Of a stretch of DNA of 64,000 nucleotides, positions 34,475-43,564 are shown in pieces (within the stretch, counting starts at the first letter, position 1; each line of letters opens with the position of its first letter). This stretch comes from Parachryseolinea silvisoli. GTDB lineage: Bacteria; Bacteroidota; Bacteroidia; Cytophagales; Cyclobacteriaceae. The translations under genes were made by a program, and so were the position numbers. Location of the stretch: the NCBI RefSeq assembly GCF_021190955.1, contig NZ_JAIOAO010000001.1:930001-994000 (forward strand), in the 5' to 3' direction. The notes under the pieces were generated by a model, which worked only from the letters and a program-made list of their open reading frames with translations, had not been told where the DNA came from and did not search any database.

Positions 34475-36445
34475 TTATTCATGTATGTATACCACCGCGC
34501 CGCCGCCCGGTGCGAGCACCAGGTCGGTTTTCGAGCGGTTTGTTACATCCAAGGTCCTGCACGTGTATTGTGCGGCGTCCTGGTTGTCGGTTCCGTCGGT
34601 ATATACTTCGGCTTTAAAGGTTTTGCCGGAAGGTAAGAAAGAAAAATCCAGGGGCAACGTGCGACCATCCCAGTCTGTCATGGCGCCGACAAACCAACGG
34701 TTATCCTTGCGTTTGGCGACCGTGGCATATTGGCCCAGCTTTGCGTTCAACACCCGTGTCTCGTCGAAGCTGGTGGGCACAGCCGACAGGTATTTCATGA
34801 TATCGGGGTATTTGCGGTATTCTTCGGGTGAGTCGCACAGCATGGCGAAGGGCTGGTCGAAGAGTACATACATGGCAAGCTCGTGGCAACGGGTTCCCTG
34901 TGTCGACGGCAGGCCCGGGTCGATCGGTTTAAACGCGGCTTGTGTTTTGTTGCGCATGCCACCGGGGGTATAGTCTAACGGACCGGCCAGCATACGGATA
35001 AAAGGTATCAGCACGTGGTGCCCGGGGTTTGCCGTCAGGTCCCACTTCGAGCACTCGGCGCCGCGTACGGCCTCGTAGTTCACAATGTTGGGATAAGTGC
35101 GTTCCAGGCCGGTGGGTTTGCTGCATCCGTGAAAGTTGATCATGAGCTTCTTTTTGGCGGCGGCGCCGGCGATGTCTTCAAACCAACGGATGGCCAACTG
35201 GTCGTCGCGATCGATAAAGTCTACCTTGAGGCCTACGGCGCCCCATTTCGAAATCAAGTCCATGTTTTTGTCAGGGTCGTTCATCAACGTTGTCGCTACA
35301 CACCAGAGGAATACACCTACGTTCTTTGACTTTCCATAGCGAATCACTTCCTGTACGTCTACTTTGGGATTGACTTTGCTCAGGTCGAAGATGTTGGACC
35401 AACCGGCGTCGATCATTACATATTCCAGGTGGTTGGCAGCCGCAAAGTCGATGTAGTGTTTATACAAGGCGGTGTTACGGTTCTCCATGCCCGTGGGGAT
35501 GCCGGCGTCTTTTACGATGGCGTCATGCCACCATTCCCACGCGGCTTTGCCGGGTTTGATCCAGCTTAGGTCGTTGCCCAGTACGGAAGGTCGCGCCAGC
35601 TTGTATACCAGTTTGTTCGAGACCAGGGTGCGATCGTCGTCCGTAGCGATGATGATGCGCCAGGGGAATGTGCGTGTGCCGCGCGTGTCGGCAATATAGG
35701 GTGCGCGTTCTTTCACCACCGATACAAAGTTGCCCCAGCTGCCCATCTCGGTACGCGCCGGGAAGCCAGCCCAGGTACCTTGCAGCTTGCCGTTGTGCTT
35801 GCCTACATACATGCCGGGGTAGTCGGTCACGTCGGCCTCGGCGATGACCACGCGTATCGGATCGTACGAAAAGAGTACGGGTGTCAGCGCCTTTTTGTTT
35901 TCGGCAATGGCCGACACGGAGGTGTAGGGTACATAGGGCACTTCCCAGGAAGTCCATACATCGCTTTCGGGAAAGATGGCGGCCGGATCACCCGTCAGGT
36001 TAAAGCTTGCCCGCTCGTTGACGATTCGAATGGTCGACGCCAACGTGGTAGAGAAACGATAGGCAACGCCTTCGTTATACGCACGAAAGGTCAATGCGTA
36101 GTTTCCTTCGAACGTTACCTCCAGCTCGTTGTATTGGTCGTCCAGTGTCTTTGTACTACCATACGGCAATGTAAGGTTACTCTTGTTCTTGCGTGTGGTT
36201 GTCTTCGCCACCTTCGGTTTGGCACCCAGTACCCGATCGGGTAACACCAGGGCAATGGGTGACGTCAGGACGATCGCTTGATTTTTAAACGTTACCGAGT
36301 AGGCTAATGTGTCGCCGGTATGCACGTGCAAGGTTAACCGGCCGTCGGGTGATGTTACGGTCAGTGGCTTCGGCCTGGGTGAAAAGGCTGACAATGTGTT
36401 AACCACTGCCAGGGTGAGTATATACAGGATTACAATCTTCTTCAT
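34475..36445 (-). CDS. GH97 glycoside hydrolase (periplasmic copy)
   Basis: A 656-residue GH97 paralogue of the downstream copy, sharing YTSVSAI, PVLFSYD, VVIAEADVTDYPGMYV and KPGKAAWEWWHDAI. D409 in GLKVDFIDRDDQ is the candidate retaining-type nucleophile, and NYEAVRGAECSKW contains the conserved acidic residue. The signal peptide is MKKIVILYILTLAVVNTLSA. It lacks the C-terminal sorting domain found in the other copy, so it probably acts in the periplasm. It starts 9 bp after the GH36 stop codon. Confidence 0.93.
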   Translation of the reverse strand: MKKIVILYILTLAVVNTLSAFSPRPKPLTVTSPDGRLTLHVHTGDTLAYSVTFKNQAIVLTSPIALVLPDRVLGAKPKVAKTTTRKNKSNLTLPYGSTKTLDDQYNELEVTFEGNYALTFRAYNEGVAYRFSTTLASTIRIVNERASFNLTGDPAAIFPESDVWTSWEVPYVPYTSVSAIAENKKALTPVLFSYDPIRVVIAEADVTDYPGMYVGKHNGKLQGTWAGFPARTEMGSWGNFVSVVKERAPYIADTRGTRTFPWRIIIATDDDRTLVSNKLVYKLARPSVLGNDLSWIKPGKAAWEWWHDAIVKDAGIPTGMENRNTALYKHYIDFAAANHLEYVMIDAGWSNIFDLSKVNPKVDVQEVIRYGKSKNVGVFLWCVATTLMNDPDKNMDLISKWGAVGLKVDFIDRDDQLAIRWFEDIAGAAAKKKLMINFHGCSKPTGLERTYPNIVNYEAVRGAECSKWDLTANPGHHVLIPFIRMLAGPLDYTPGGMRNKTQAAFKPIDPGLPSTQGTRCHELAMYVLFDQPFAMLCDSPEEYRKYPDIMKYLSAVPTSFDETRVLNAKLGQYATVAKRKDNRWFVGAMTDWDGRTLPLDFSFLPSGKTFKAEVYTDGTDNQDAAQYTCRTLDVTNRSKTDLVLAPGGGAVVYIHE

Positions 36446-36454
36446 GACATGTTC

Positions 36455-38644
36455 TTATTCTGCTACTGCGCGGAATACCACGCTTTCAAATTCATTGTAC
36501 ATTTGGAAACGAACGCCGTAGGTCATCAGGAATGCGCCAGTGAACTTCTGTCCTTCCAGCGACGAGATTCTTGAATATTGCGGGCTCTTGTTCACTTCCT
36601 TTAGCGTATACGTCTTCGTCGGCTCTAAGCCATGCAGGTATAGTACCTGGTCATTGCCGTAGATTTCTTTCTTTAACAGATACGAAAAGACCAGGGCTTC
36701 CTGACGGTCGGGCAGGACGTACATCATGGCCGCGCGTTTATGCTCATACGGCGATAGCAGACGGTACAAGTCGCCGAACTGGACGATGTGGCGTATGGCT
36801 TTATACTCTTGTATGGCTTTCCGCGAAAACTCCTTCTCGTCGGGACTCATGTCTTTCGGCTGCAGGTCCATGCCTAACTTCGCCGACATGGCGACGTCAA
36901 ACCGAAACTTGAGCGGTGTCGAGCGTTGTGTAATGTGGTTGGGTACCACGGATACGTGACTGGCCAGTCCCATCGCCGGAAAGAAGTGTGTTGTGCCCCA
37001 TTGGATGAAGATGCGGTCGAGTGCATCGGTATTATCGCTGATCCAGTATTCATCGAAGTACGGCAGGGTGCCGTAGTCGATGCGGCCACCACCGCCCGAG
37101 CAGAGCATGATGCGGACGTCGGTATATTTCTGGCGCATGCGTTTCAACACGGCAAACAGGCCTTCGGTGTATTTGATCCACAGATGTGACTGACGATCGG
37201 CCGGCAAGTAGGACGAGCCGGGATTTGTGACGTAGCGGTTGCAGTCCCACTTGAGGTAGGCTATGCCGGGATTGCGTGTCAGCAGGTTATCCATGACGTT
37301 GTAAACATAGTCTTGTACCTGCGGATTAGAGAGGTCGAGGATGAGCTGGTTGCGGCTCACGTCGATGGCGCGGTTAGGCGCGGTGATGGCCCAGTCGGGA
37401 TGTTTTTCATACAGTTCGCTTTTGGGGTTGATCATTTCGGGCTCCACCCAAATACCAAACTTGATTTTTTTCCGGTCGGCTTCGCGGAGTAGTGAGTCGA
37501 GGCCATTGGGTAATTTCTTTTTGTTTACATCCCAGTCGCCGAGGCCGGCGCGGTCGTCATTGCGGGGGTATTTGTTACCAAACCAACCATCGTCGAGCAG
37601 GAAGAGGTCAAAGCCCATGCCAGCGGCGTCGCCAATGATTTGTTTGAGTACTTTCTCGTCGAAGTCAAAGTAGGTAGCCTCCCAGTTGTTGAGCAGTGTC
37701 ATGCGCGGCTGATCGCCTTTGTGGATGCCGTATGTTCGTGACCAGGTATGGAACTTGCGTGTGATGCCGCCTTTACCTTCGTGGCTGATGGTGTATAGCA
37801 GCGCCGGAGTTTTAAATATTTCTTTCGGCTTGAGCACATAGTGCGAGGCGTATGGGTTTATTCCTGCCAGGATGTGCAGGTTCTTAAGCGGATCTACTTC
37901 AAATTCCATGCTCCAGCTGCCGGGCCAGGCCAGCGTACCGCCGATCACGGTGCCGCTATTTTCTTCGGCAGGGCCTTCTACACCCAACAAGAAGCATGCA
38001 TGGGCAAACTGGTTGGTGCGCACGCCCAATTTGGAGTCGATGGTTTTAATGCCTTCGGTGAGCTGCTCTTCTTTCATGTTCATCTCCGACGCCCAGTTGC
38101 CATAAAAGCTGGTGAGCCAATACGACGAGGCACGCAAAGCGAGCTGTGACGACGTAAAGTTGAAGAGGGTAATGTCTTTCTTCTCTTCGTGGACTACCTC
38201 GGTCCATTGTTCGATAATATCTTGTTGCTGATAGGCTTTGAAGCAAAGCGTTACCGACAGGTTGTAGTGGCGATCGCGCAGGCGGATGCGGGTGAGTGTA
38301 ATGTTTTTGTCCTGTACCTGGGTCTCGGCCGATACGTAGGCCAGCTCGGTGGTCAGGTTTCCGTCGGCATGCACGGCGCGGAATGCGGGCTCGTTTACGT
38401 AAGCTTTACCGTAGGCCGGGTAGGCGTCCAGGCTGGTAAGCTGTATGCCGGCTACGTCATTTTCATTTATAGCCTTACCGTAGTAGCACTGCCGTATGAC
38501 CTGGTCGTTGTCGACCTTATACACCAGGCTGGTGTTGGCGGTACGAATGACGACGGCTTTGTTGTTTGCGTTTTGGGCGATGGCCAGGTGTACCGTGGCA
38601 ACCCAAAAAAGTACTGAATATATAGTTCTTATTCTCCTCATCAT
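36455..38644 (-). CDS. GH36 alpha-galactosidase
   Basis: A 729-residue alpha-galactosidase of family GH36, acting on raffinose-type sugars or galactosyl side chains. The signal peptide ends at HLAIAQ. An N-terminal beta-supersandwich is followed by the barrel, where LLDDGWFGNKYPRNDD, the nucleophile D467 in YLKWDCNRYV, CSGGGGRIDYG and the acid/base D537 in SDNTDALDRI are all intact. It is the first enzyme gene after susD, separated from it by a perfect 13-bp hairpin. Confidence 0.95.
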   Translation of the reverse strand: MMRRIRTIYSVLFWVATVHLAIAQNANNKAVVIRTANTSLVYKVDNDQVIRQCYYGKAINENDVAGIQLTSLDAYPAYGKAYVNEPAFRAVHADGNLTTELAYVSAETQVQDKNITLTRIRLRDRHYNLSVTLCFKAYQQQDIIEQWTEVVHEEKKDITLFNFTSSQLALRASSYWLTSFYGNWASEMNMKEEQLTEGIKTIDSKLGVRTNQFAHACFLLGVEGPAEENSGTVIGGTLAWPGSWSMEFEVDPLKNLHILAGINPYASHYVLKPKEIFKTPALLYTISHEGKGGITRKFHTWSRTYGIHKGDQPRMTLLNNWEATYFDFDEKVLKQIIGDAAGMGFDLFLLDDGWFGNKYPRNDDRAGLGDWDVNKKKLPNGLDSLLREADRKKIKFGIWVEPEMINPKSELYEKHPDWAITAPNRAIDVSRNQLILDLSNPQVQDYVYNVMDNLLTRNPGIAYLKWDCNRYVTNPGSSYLPADRQSHLWIKYTEGLFAVLKRMRQKYTDVRIMLCSGGGGRIDYGTLPYFDEYWISDNTDALDRIFIQWGTTHFFPAMGLASHVSVVPNHITQRSTPLKFRFDVAMSAKLGMDLQPKDMSPDEKEFSRKAIQEYKAIRHIVQFGDLYRLLSPYEHKRAAMMYVLPDRQEALVFSYLLKKEIYGNDQVLYLHGLEPTKTYTLKEVNKSPQYSRISSLEGQKFTGAFLMTYGVRFQMYNEFESVVFRAVAE

Positions 38645-38670
38645 ATTTTCCCTCTCCCGGTAGATATATG

Positions 38671-38705
38671 CACTAAAAGAGGCCGGGTGAGAGCCTCTTT
38701 TAGTG
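38671..38705 (-). promoter_or_regulatory. Perfect 13-bp hairpin between susD and the enzyme genes
   Basis: CACTAAAAGAGGC / GCCTCTTTTAGTG with a 9-nt loop. It lies inside the transcription unit, so it may be a partial terminator or an mRNA-end stabiliser that keeps susCD transcripts in excess of the glycosidases. Confidence 0.6.
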
Positions 38706-38735
38706 CTGATAGTATTCTTTTACTGCAATCGGTTA

Positions 38736-40280
38736 TTATTGATTGGAGTATCCTTCGTTCTGATCTTCTTCGTCGATCTCATCGTTTTGCTTGATCTCGT
38801 CGAGCGGAATGGGATAACGACGGTGATAATCCTGAATCGCGTTGGCTTCGGATGCCCATTTGTTGCGGGCGAGAATCAGCTCGCGAAATTTGCCTGAGCG
38901 GATCAGGTCCATGCGGCGCCAGCCTTCGAAGCAAAGCTCACGCATGCGCTCGTCCATGATTTTAGTGCGGAATTCTTCCTGGCCCATGCCTGCATTCCAT
39001 TGCTTATCCGCGGGCAGCGATCCACCCCATGCGCGTGCGCGTACGGTGTTGACGGTGGTGACGGCTTCGCCGGTGCTTCCCAGTTCGTTGAGACATTCGG
39101 CATAGCACAGCAGAATGTCGGCATACCGCAGGTAGTAGATGTTTTTACCTGAATACCAGAAGCTCTGCGTGCCGTCGAGACGGATGTCTTCGTATTTCTT
39201 GATGTGTGGATCAAGCTCATCGCCACCAAAACCTGCCGAGATCTCGGGTGTCTGGCCGTTGTAGATAAAGTCGTACCGAATGCTGGCATCCTTGCGGGCA
39301 TCACCTTCTTCCCACAGGCCGCCGTCGGCTGCATCTCTATAGCAGTAGGCTGTGGGTAACAGCAGGTCGTAGCCACCGGTGTAGGCATACTGATTGAGAT
39401 TGGCCAGGGACCGTGAGCCGGTTTGCCATTGGCACTGGTTGTTGTCAGGCCATACATTGCTAAACTGGAACGAGAAAATTGACTCTACCGGATTCGGGTT
39501 GTTGGGATCCCATAAGCTCGCTACGTTGGGCACGAGCTGATATTTGCCGCTGTTGATGACAGTGGCAAACTGGTCGCGGGCTTTGGCATAGTCGCGCAAA
39601 CCAGATGCTTCGGGCGCATACAGGTATACTTTTCCGAGCAGGGCTTGCGCGACGCTTTTTGTTGCACGGCGTTTATCCGACTGGTCCTCCGGAAGATATT
39701 GAATAGCGCGTTCGAGGTCATGGATGATGAAGTCGTATACCACCGGCAGGGGCTGGCGCGTGGTACCGTACTCCGCTGTTTTCTCAAGGTCCAGCACGGG
39801 AATCTCGCCCCAGTATTGTGAGATCTCAAATGTTACGGCTGCCCGAATAAAGCAGGCTTCTCCTAATAACATTTCGCGTTGCGCATCGCCCAGGGTATTG
39901 CCTTCCAGCGAGATGATGGCGGTCGCGGCATCTACAATCACCGGCCAGCGGCTGTTCCATTGTCCCGTCAGGGCGTTGTTGCCGGCTGTCAGCGTCGCAT
40001 CGTATTTGTCGAGGGATGCCTGTTGGGCTTCCGTGCGCACCTGATAGGCACCTTGTTGCGTTTCGTCCGTCCCCAGCGAGAAAATAAATCCCCCGCGGTC
40101 TTTGCGGGTTTCGCGCCACCGGTTATAAAGTCCGGTAATTACCTTGTCCAGTTTTTCTACGTCCTGAAAGGCCTGCTCGCGCGACAACGCTGTCTGCGGC
40201 CCCTGGTCCAGAAAGTCGGCACATGATGACACCATCAGCAGGATGGCCATCAGACCCAGTATAATATTTTTTGTGTTCAT
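38736..40280 (-). CDS. SusD/RagB-family glycan-binding lipoprotein
   Basis: A 514-residue surface lipoprotein partner of SusC. Lipidated at C20 (MVSSC). N-terminal ADFLDQGPQTALSREQAFQD and the TPR-like helices (CFIRAAVTFEISQYWGEIPV, VAQALLGKVYLYAPEA) are typical, and the C-terminus ends RRYPIPLDEIKQN, the usual SusD closing motif. It captures oligosaccharide over the SusC channel. It lies 37 bp after the SusC gene. The start at 40280 (MNTKNIILG) gives the lipoprotein signal. Confidence 0.95.
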   Translation of the reverse strand: MNTKNIILGLMAILLMVSSCADFLDQGPQTALSREQAFQDVEKLDKVITGLYNRWRETRKDRGGFIFSLGTDETQQGAYQVRTEAQQASLDKYDATLTAGNNALTGQWNSRWPVIVDAATAIISLEGNTLGDAQREMLLGEACFIRAAVTFEISQYWGEIPVLDLEKTAEYGTTRQPLPVVYDFIIHDLERAIQYLPEDQSDKRRATKSVAQALLGKVYLYAPEASGLRDYAKARDQFATVINSGKYQLVPNVASLWDPNNPNPVESIFSFQFSNVWPDNNQCQWQTGSRSLANLNQYAYTGGYDLLLPTAYCYRDAADGGLWEEGDARKDASIRYDFIYNGQTPEISAGFGGDELDPHIKKYEDIRLDGTQSFWYSGKNIYYLRYADILLCYAECLNELGSTGEAVTTVNTVRARAWGGSLPADKQWNAGMGQEEFRTKIMDERMRELCFEGWRRMDLIRSGKFRELILARNKWASEANAIQDYHRRYPIPLDEIKQNDEIDEEDQNEGYSNQ

Positions 40281-40317
40281 AGTATCAAGTTTTTTAACGC
40301 ATCCACTGTTCACAGTA

Positions 40318-43300
40318 TCAGAAGCCAATGTTTACACCGGTGACCAGCATCCGCGAGTTGGGAAAGTCGTCACCTGTTTCGGGATCGTATCCTTTGTATT
40401 TGGTTACCAGGAAGACGTTACTGCCGGTTACGTACAGGCGGAAGTTGTTCATCTTCAGTTTCTGTATCACGCTGACCGGCAGGTTGTAGGCCAATGTCAA
40501 TGCAGACAGGCGCAGGAACGACGCATTTTGTACGCCCAGATCTACATCACCATAGCCATAGCGGTCGCCGCCGTTGTAGGCCCGCGGAACGTTGGTATTT
40601 GTATTGGTGGGGGTCCAGCGGCCGAGCATGTCTTCGTGGGCGGCATACATACCGGTGCCGTTCATATAGCCTTCGTACAGACCACTGATCCGTTTAGAGC
40701 CGTAGTTATAGTTGAAGACGGCGTTCAGGGAAAAGTTCTTAAATGTCAGGTCGGTTGAAAAACCGCCGAAGAACTTGGGATCTTTACGACCCACCGCGTA
40801 GCGGTCGTCGTCGTCGATGTCACCGTCATTGTCGCGGTCCAGGGGCAGAATGTCACCCGGGCGCACTTTGCGGCCCAGCTGCATTTCGGCCACACGGTCC
40901 ATATCAGACTCTTGTGCGATCTTGTCGAATTTATAGACGTAAATGGAGTTGACAGACTCTCCTACGAAGAAGTTTCCTTCGCGCTGCATTTCAACACCTG
41001 TATACCCGCCACGGTTGTAAATCGCGTTTACATCGCCGTACAGTGCTTCGATCTTGTTGCGGGTAGCGGTAAAGTTTGCCGCCACCGACCAACGCAGATC
41101 TTGCGTGCTGACGATGGTTGCATTCGCCGCCAGCTCTATGCCATGGTTGTTCAGCACGCCGACGTTGGAGATGGTGCTGGAAAATCCACTGGTCAGCGGC
41201 AACGTGCGGCGCATGAGCAGGTTGGTGTTGTCGGTATTGAAGTAGTCTGCTGTGAAGGTCAGGCGGTTGTTGAGCACGGCCACGTCCAACCCTACGTTTA
41301 CCTGCTTTTGGCTCTCCCATCCTACACTGCTATTGCCCAGTGTACCTTCGGGTTTGTAGTCTACGTTGGTGCCGGTCACTTGCGCCCGGTACAGCGTCAG
41401 GTAAGCGTAGTTCGGGATGTTCTGGTTGCCGACACGGCCGTACCCGGCACGCAGCTTCAGCTGATCGATGTTGACATTTTCCATGAAGGGCTCTTTGGCA
41501 ATGTTCCACGCCAATACCACAGAAGGGAAGGTGCCCCATTTGTGTCCTTCACCAAAGCGTGAGGAGCCGTCGCGGCGTACAGTGACCGTTGCAAAATAGC
41601 GGTCGTTATAGGTATAGTTCACACGGCCCAGGTACGACACGATGGTCGTCGTGACGAAGTCGGAAGCTACCTGGAACTGATCTTTGTTAAATGCTTCGCT
41701 GATGAATTTATAACCGAAGTCATTGGCGGCAAATCCTTTGGCATCGATCTGGTTATAGTCCCAATTGTTCTTTTGCAAACTAAAGGTCGCCAGGCCCGAA
41801 ATAACATGTCTTTCGTTGATGATCTTGTCGTACGTGACAGAGTTGTCCCACTGCCAGTTCAGCCAGTGGTCATTGCGTTGGCTGGCGGTACCGTCGGTAG
41901 AATTGCGCAGCGATTGGCCGATGTCGTTGGGGGTATACCAAAAGTCGCGCTTGTCCATGATGTCTGCCGAGAACGTTGAACGTATGTTTAGTCCTTCCAG
42001 CGGGTTGATGGCAACGTAGTTGCCGGACATCAGTCGCGTCTGGTAGCTATCGCCTTTGATGCGCAGGCTGCGCAGCGGGTTGTACAGGTTCTGGTCTACG
42101 ATGCCAGCCCACTTGAGGTAGTTGGAGGTGTCATTAATAGCCAGCATAGGGTTCGCGCCGTTGGCGGTCGAGAATACGCCACCTTCCACAAATTGATCTG
42201 CGCTGCGCGAGTACGAGGTTGTCGTACCGATCTTCAACCACCGCTTGATGTTTTGCTCGCCGTTAAACCGGCCGGTATAACGCTGGTAGCCGGCATTTTG
42301 TACAACGCCTTTTTGGTCTACGTAGTTGAAGCTGACATAGATTGAACCGTCGTCGTTGCCGCGGCTGAAGCCGAGCGTGTGGTTCTGCTGCCGGCCCGTG
42401 CGGATAACCCGATCCAGCCAGTCGTATGACTGATTGTTACGATGCGCGTCGAACTCGTAGTCGGCAAAGGCCACGGAGTTGTTCTCGTTCAAGATCTGGT
42501 CGTTTATATACTGCTGGCGATCTGCTCCCGGATTGTTATCCATATAGGCATTCGCAAAAGCGTCTACCCGCAGGTCGAACAAATCTTTGGTACCGAGCCG
42601 CGGCATGAGGCGGGTTAAATCCTGTACCCCTACCCAGCCGTCGTAGGTAATGCGGCCTTCGCCTTTCTTGCCTTTTTTTGTGGTGATCACCACCACGCCA
42701 TTAGACGCACGTGCACCGTAGAGCGATGTTGCGGACGCGTCTTTCAGCACATCGATGGAGGCAATGTCATTCGGGTTAACGAGGTTGAGGCCACCGTCCA
42801 TGATGAGGCCGTCTACAACCACAATCGGACTGGTGCCGAACTGTAACGAGTTGTTACCGCGAATTTGTATTGTTGTTCCATTCGAACCGGGACGCGGATC
42901 GTTCTGTACCAACACCCCGGCCATACGTCCCTGCATGGCCTGGCTAAAGGTCGACACAGGTTGCTGCCGCAGTTGTTCTTCGGTGGCGTGGGCTACGGAA
43001 CCGGTCAGATCCTGCCGGCGTACGACAGCTCCTACTACGACGACCTCTTCCAATGTGGTGATATCGGGTGTCAGTGTCACATTGATCGTAGTCTGTTCAC
43101 CTACGCGTATTTCTTCCGTGGTATAGCCGATGAAGGTGAATACCAGTACGGCGTCCTGCGACGGTATATCAAGAGCATAGCTGCCGTCGGCATCGGTCAC
43201 TGTACCCATCGAGGTACCTTTGATGGACACGCTTACACCGGGTAGTGTTTCTTCGGTGTTGCCATCACTTTGCGAAATCACACGACCGGACACACGTGCT

Positions 43301-43389
43301 GATTGTGCCGCTGCTTCGGTCGCCAGTAAGCTTGCCGGCACGAGCACGGCCAGCACAAAGCTTAGAATATAGTATAGCGGACTTTTCAT
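40318..43389 (-). CDS. SusC-family TonB-dependent outer-membrane transporter
   Basis: A 1023-residue SusC/RagA transporter. Signal peptide ends at EAAAQS; a carboxypeptidase-regulatory-like domain follows (about 30-115, LPGVSVSIKGTSMGTVTDAD), then a TonB-box-like EEVVVVGA, the plug (IQIRGNNSLQFGTSPIVVVD, DVLKDASATSLYGARASNGV) and the 22-strand barrel ending LVTGVNIGF. It imports oligosaccharides at the expense of TonB energy. Its ATG overlaps the stop codon of an upstream 36-residue leader frame. Confidence 0.96.
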   Translation of the reverse strand: MKSPLYYILSFVLAVLVPASLLATEAAAQSARVSGRVISQSDGNTEETLPGVSVSIKGTSMGTVTDADGSYALDIPSQDAVLVFTFIGYTTEEIRVGEQTTINVTLTPDITTLEEVVVVGAVVRRQDLTGSVAHATEEQLRQQPVSTFSQAMQGRMAGVLVQNDPRPGSNGTTIQIRGNNSLQFGTSPIVVVDGLIMDGGLNLVNPNDIASIDVLKDASATSLYGARASNGVVVITTKKGKKGEGRITYDGWVGVQDLTRLMPRLGTKDLFDLRVDAFANAYMDNNPGADRQQYINDQILNENNSVAFADYEFDAHRNNQSYDWLDRVIRTGRQQNHTLGFSRGNDDGSIYVSFNYVDQKGVVQNAGYQRYTGRFNGEQNIKRWLKIGTTTSYSRSADQFVEGGVFSTANGANPMLAINDTSNYLKWAGIVDQNLYNPLRSLRIKGDSYQTRLMSGNYVAINPLEGLNIRSTFSADIMDKRDFWYTPNDIGQSLRNSTDGTASQRNDHWLNWQWDNSVTYDKIINERHVISGLATFSLQKNNWDYNQIDAKGFAANDFGYKFISEAFNKDQFQVASDFVTTTIVSYLGRVNYTYNDRYFATVTVRRDGSSRFGEGHKWGTFPSVVLAWNIAKEPFMENVNIDQLKLRAGYGRVGNQNIPNYAYLTLYRAQVTGTNVDYKPEGTLGNSSVGWESQKQVNVGLDVAVLNNRLTFTADYFNTDNTNLLMRRTLPLTSGFSSTISNVGVLNNHGIELAANATIVSTQDLRWSVAANFTATRNKIEALYGDVNAIYNRGGYTGVEMQREGNFFVGESVNSIYVYKFDKIAQESDMDRVAEMQLGRKVRPGDILPLDRDNDGDIDDDDRYAVGRKDPKFFGGFSTDLTFKNFSLNAVFNYNYGSKRISGLYEGYMNGTGMYAAHEDMLGRWTPTNTNTNVPRAYNGGDRYGYGDVDLGVQNASFLRLSALTLAYNLPVSVIQKLKMNNFRLYVTGSNVFLVTKYKGYDPETGDDFPNSRMLVTGVNIGF

Positions 43390-43496
43390 AGGATCGTGGC
43401 GTTAGGTCGTTCATCGGGTCGAACCGGTGCGCACACGGTGGTTGCGCTCGCAATTGGGTATGGCGCGGCCATAGGAAGTAGAATTTTCCTTTTCAT
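43386..43496 (-). CDS. Possible 36-residue leader peptide coupled to susC
   Basis: A short frame from ATG (complement of 43494-43496) to TGA (43386-43388) encodes a peptide starting MKRKILLPMAAPYPIASA. Its TGA overlaps the susC ATG as ATGA, the arrangement of translationally coupled genes. The N-terminus is basic and moderately hydrophobic, but no membrane helix is convincing. It could be a regulatory leader or chance. There is no homology evidence. Confidence 0.4.
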   Translation of the reverse strand: MKRKILLPMAAPYPIASATTVCAPVRPDERPNATIL

Positions 43497-43515
43497 AGGG
43501 TAATTGTTTTGAATA

Positions 43516-43544
43516 GTGTTTCGGTAAGTGTTTCGGTGTTTCGG
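43516..43544. repeat. Three short GTGTTTCGG repeats upstream of susC
   Basis: GTGTTTCGG at 43516-43524, 43528-43536 and 43536-43544, between the MFS stop codon side and the leader frame of susC. Could be a regulator-binding series. Confidence 0.3.
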
Positions 43545-43564
43545 GTATTATTTCACAGGATCTT

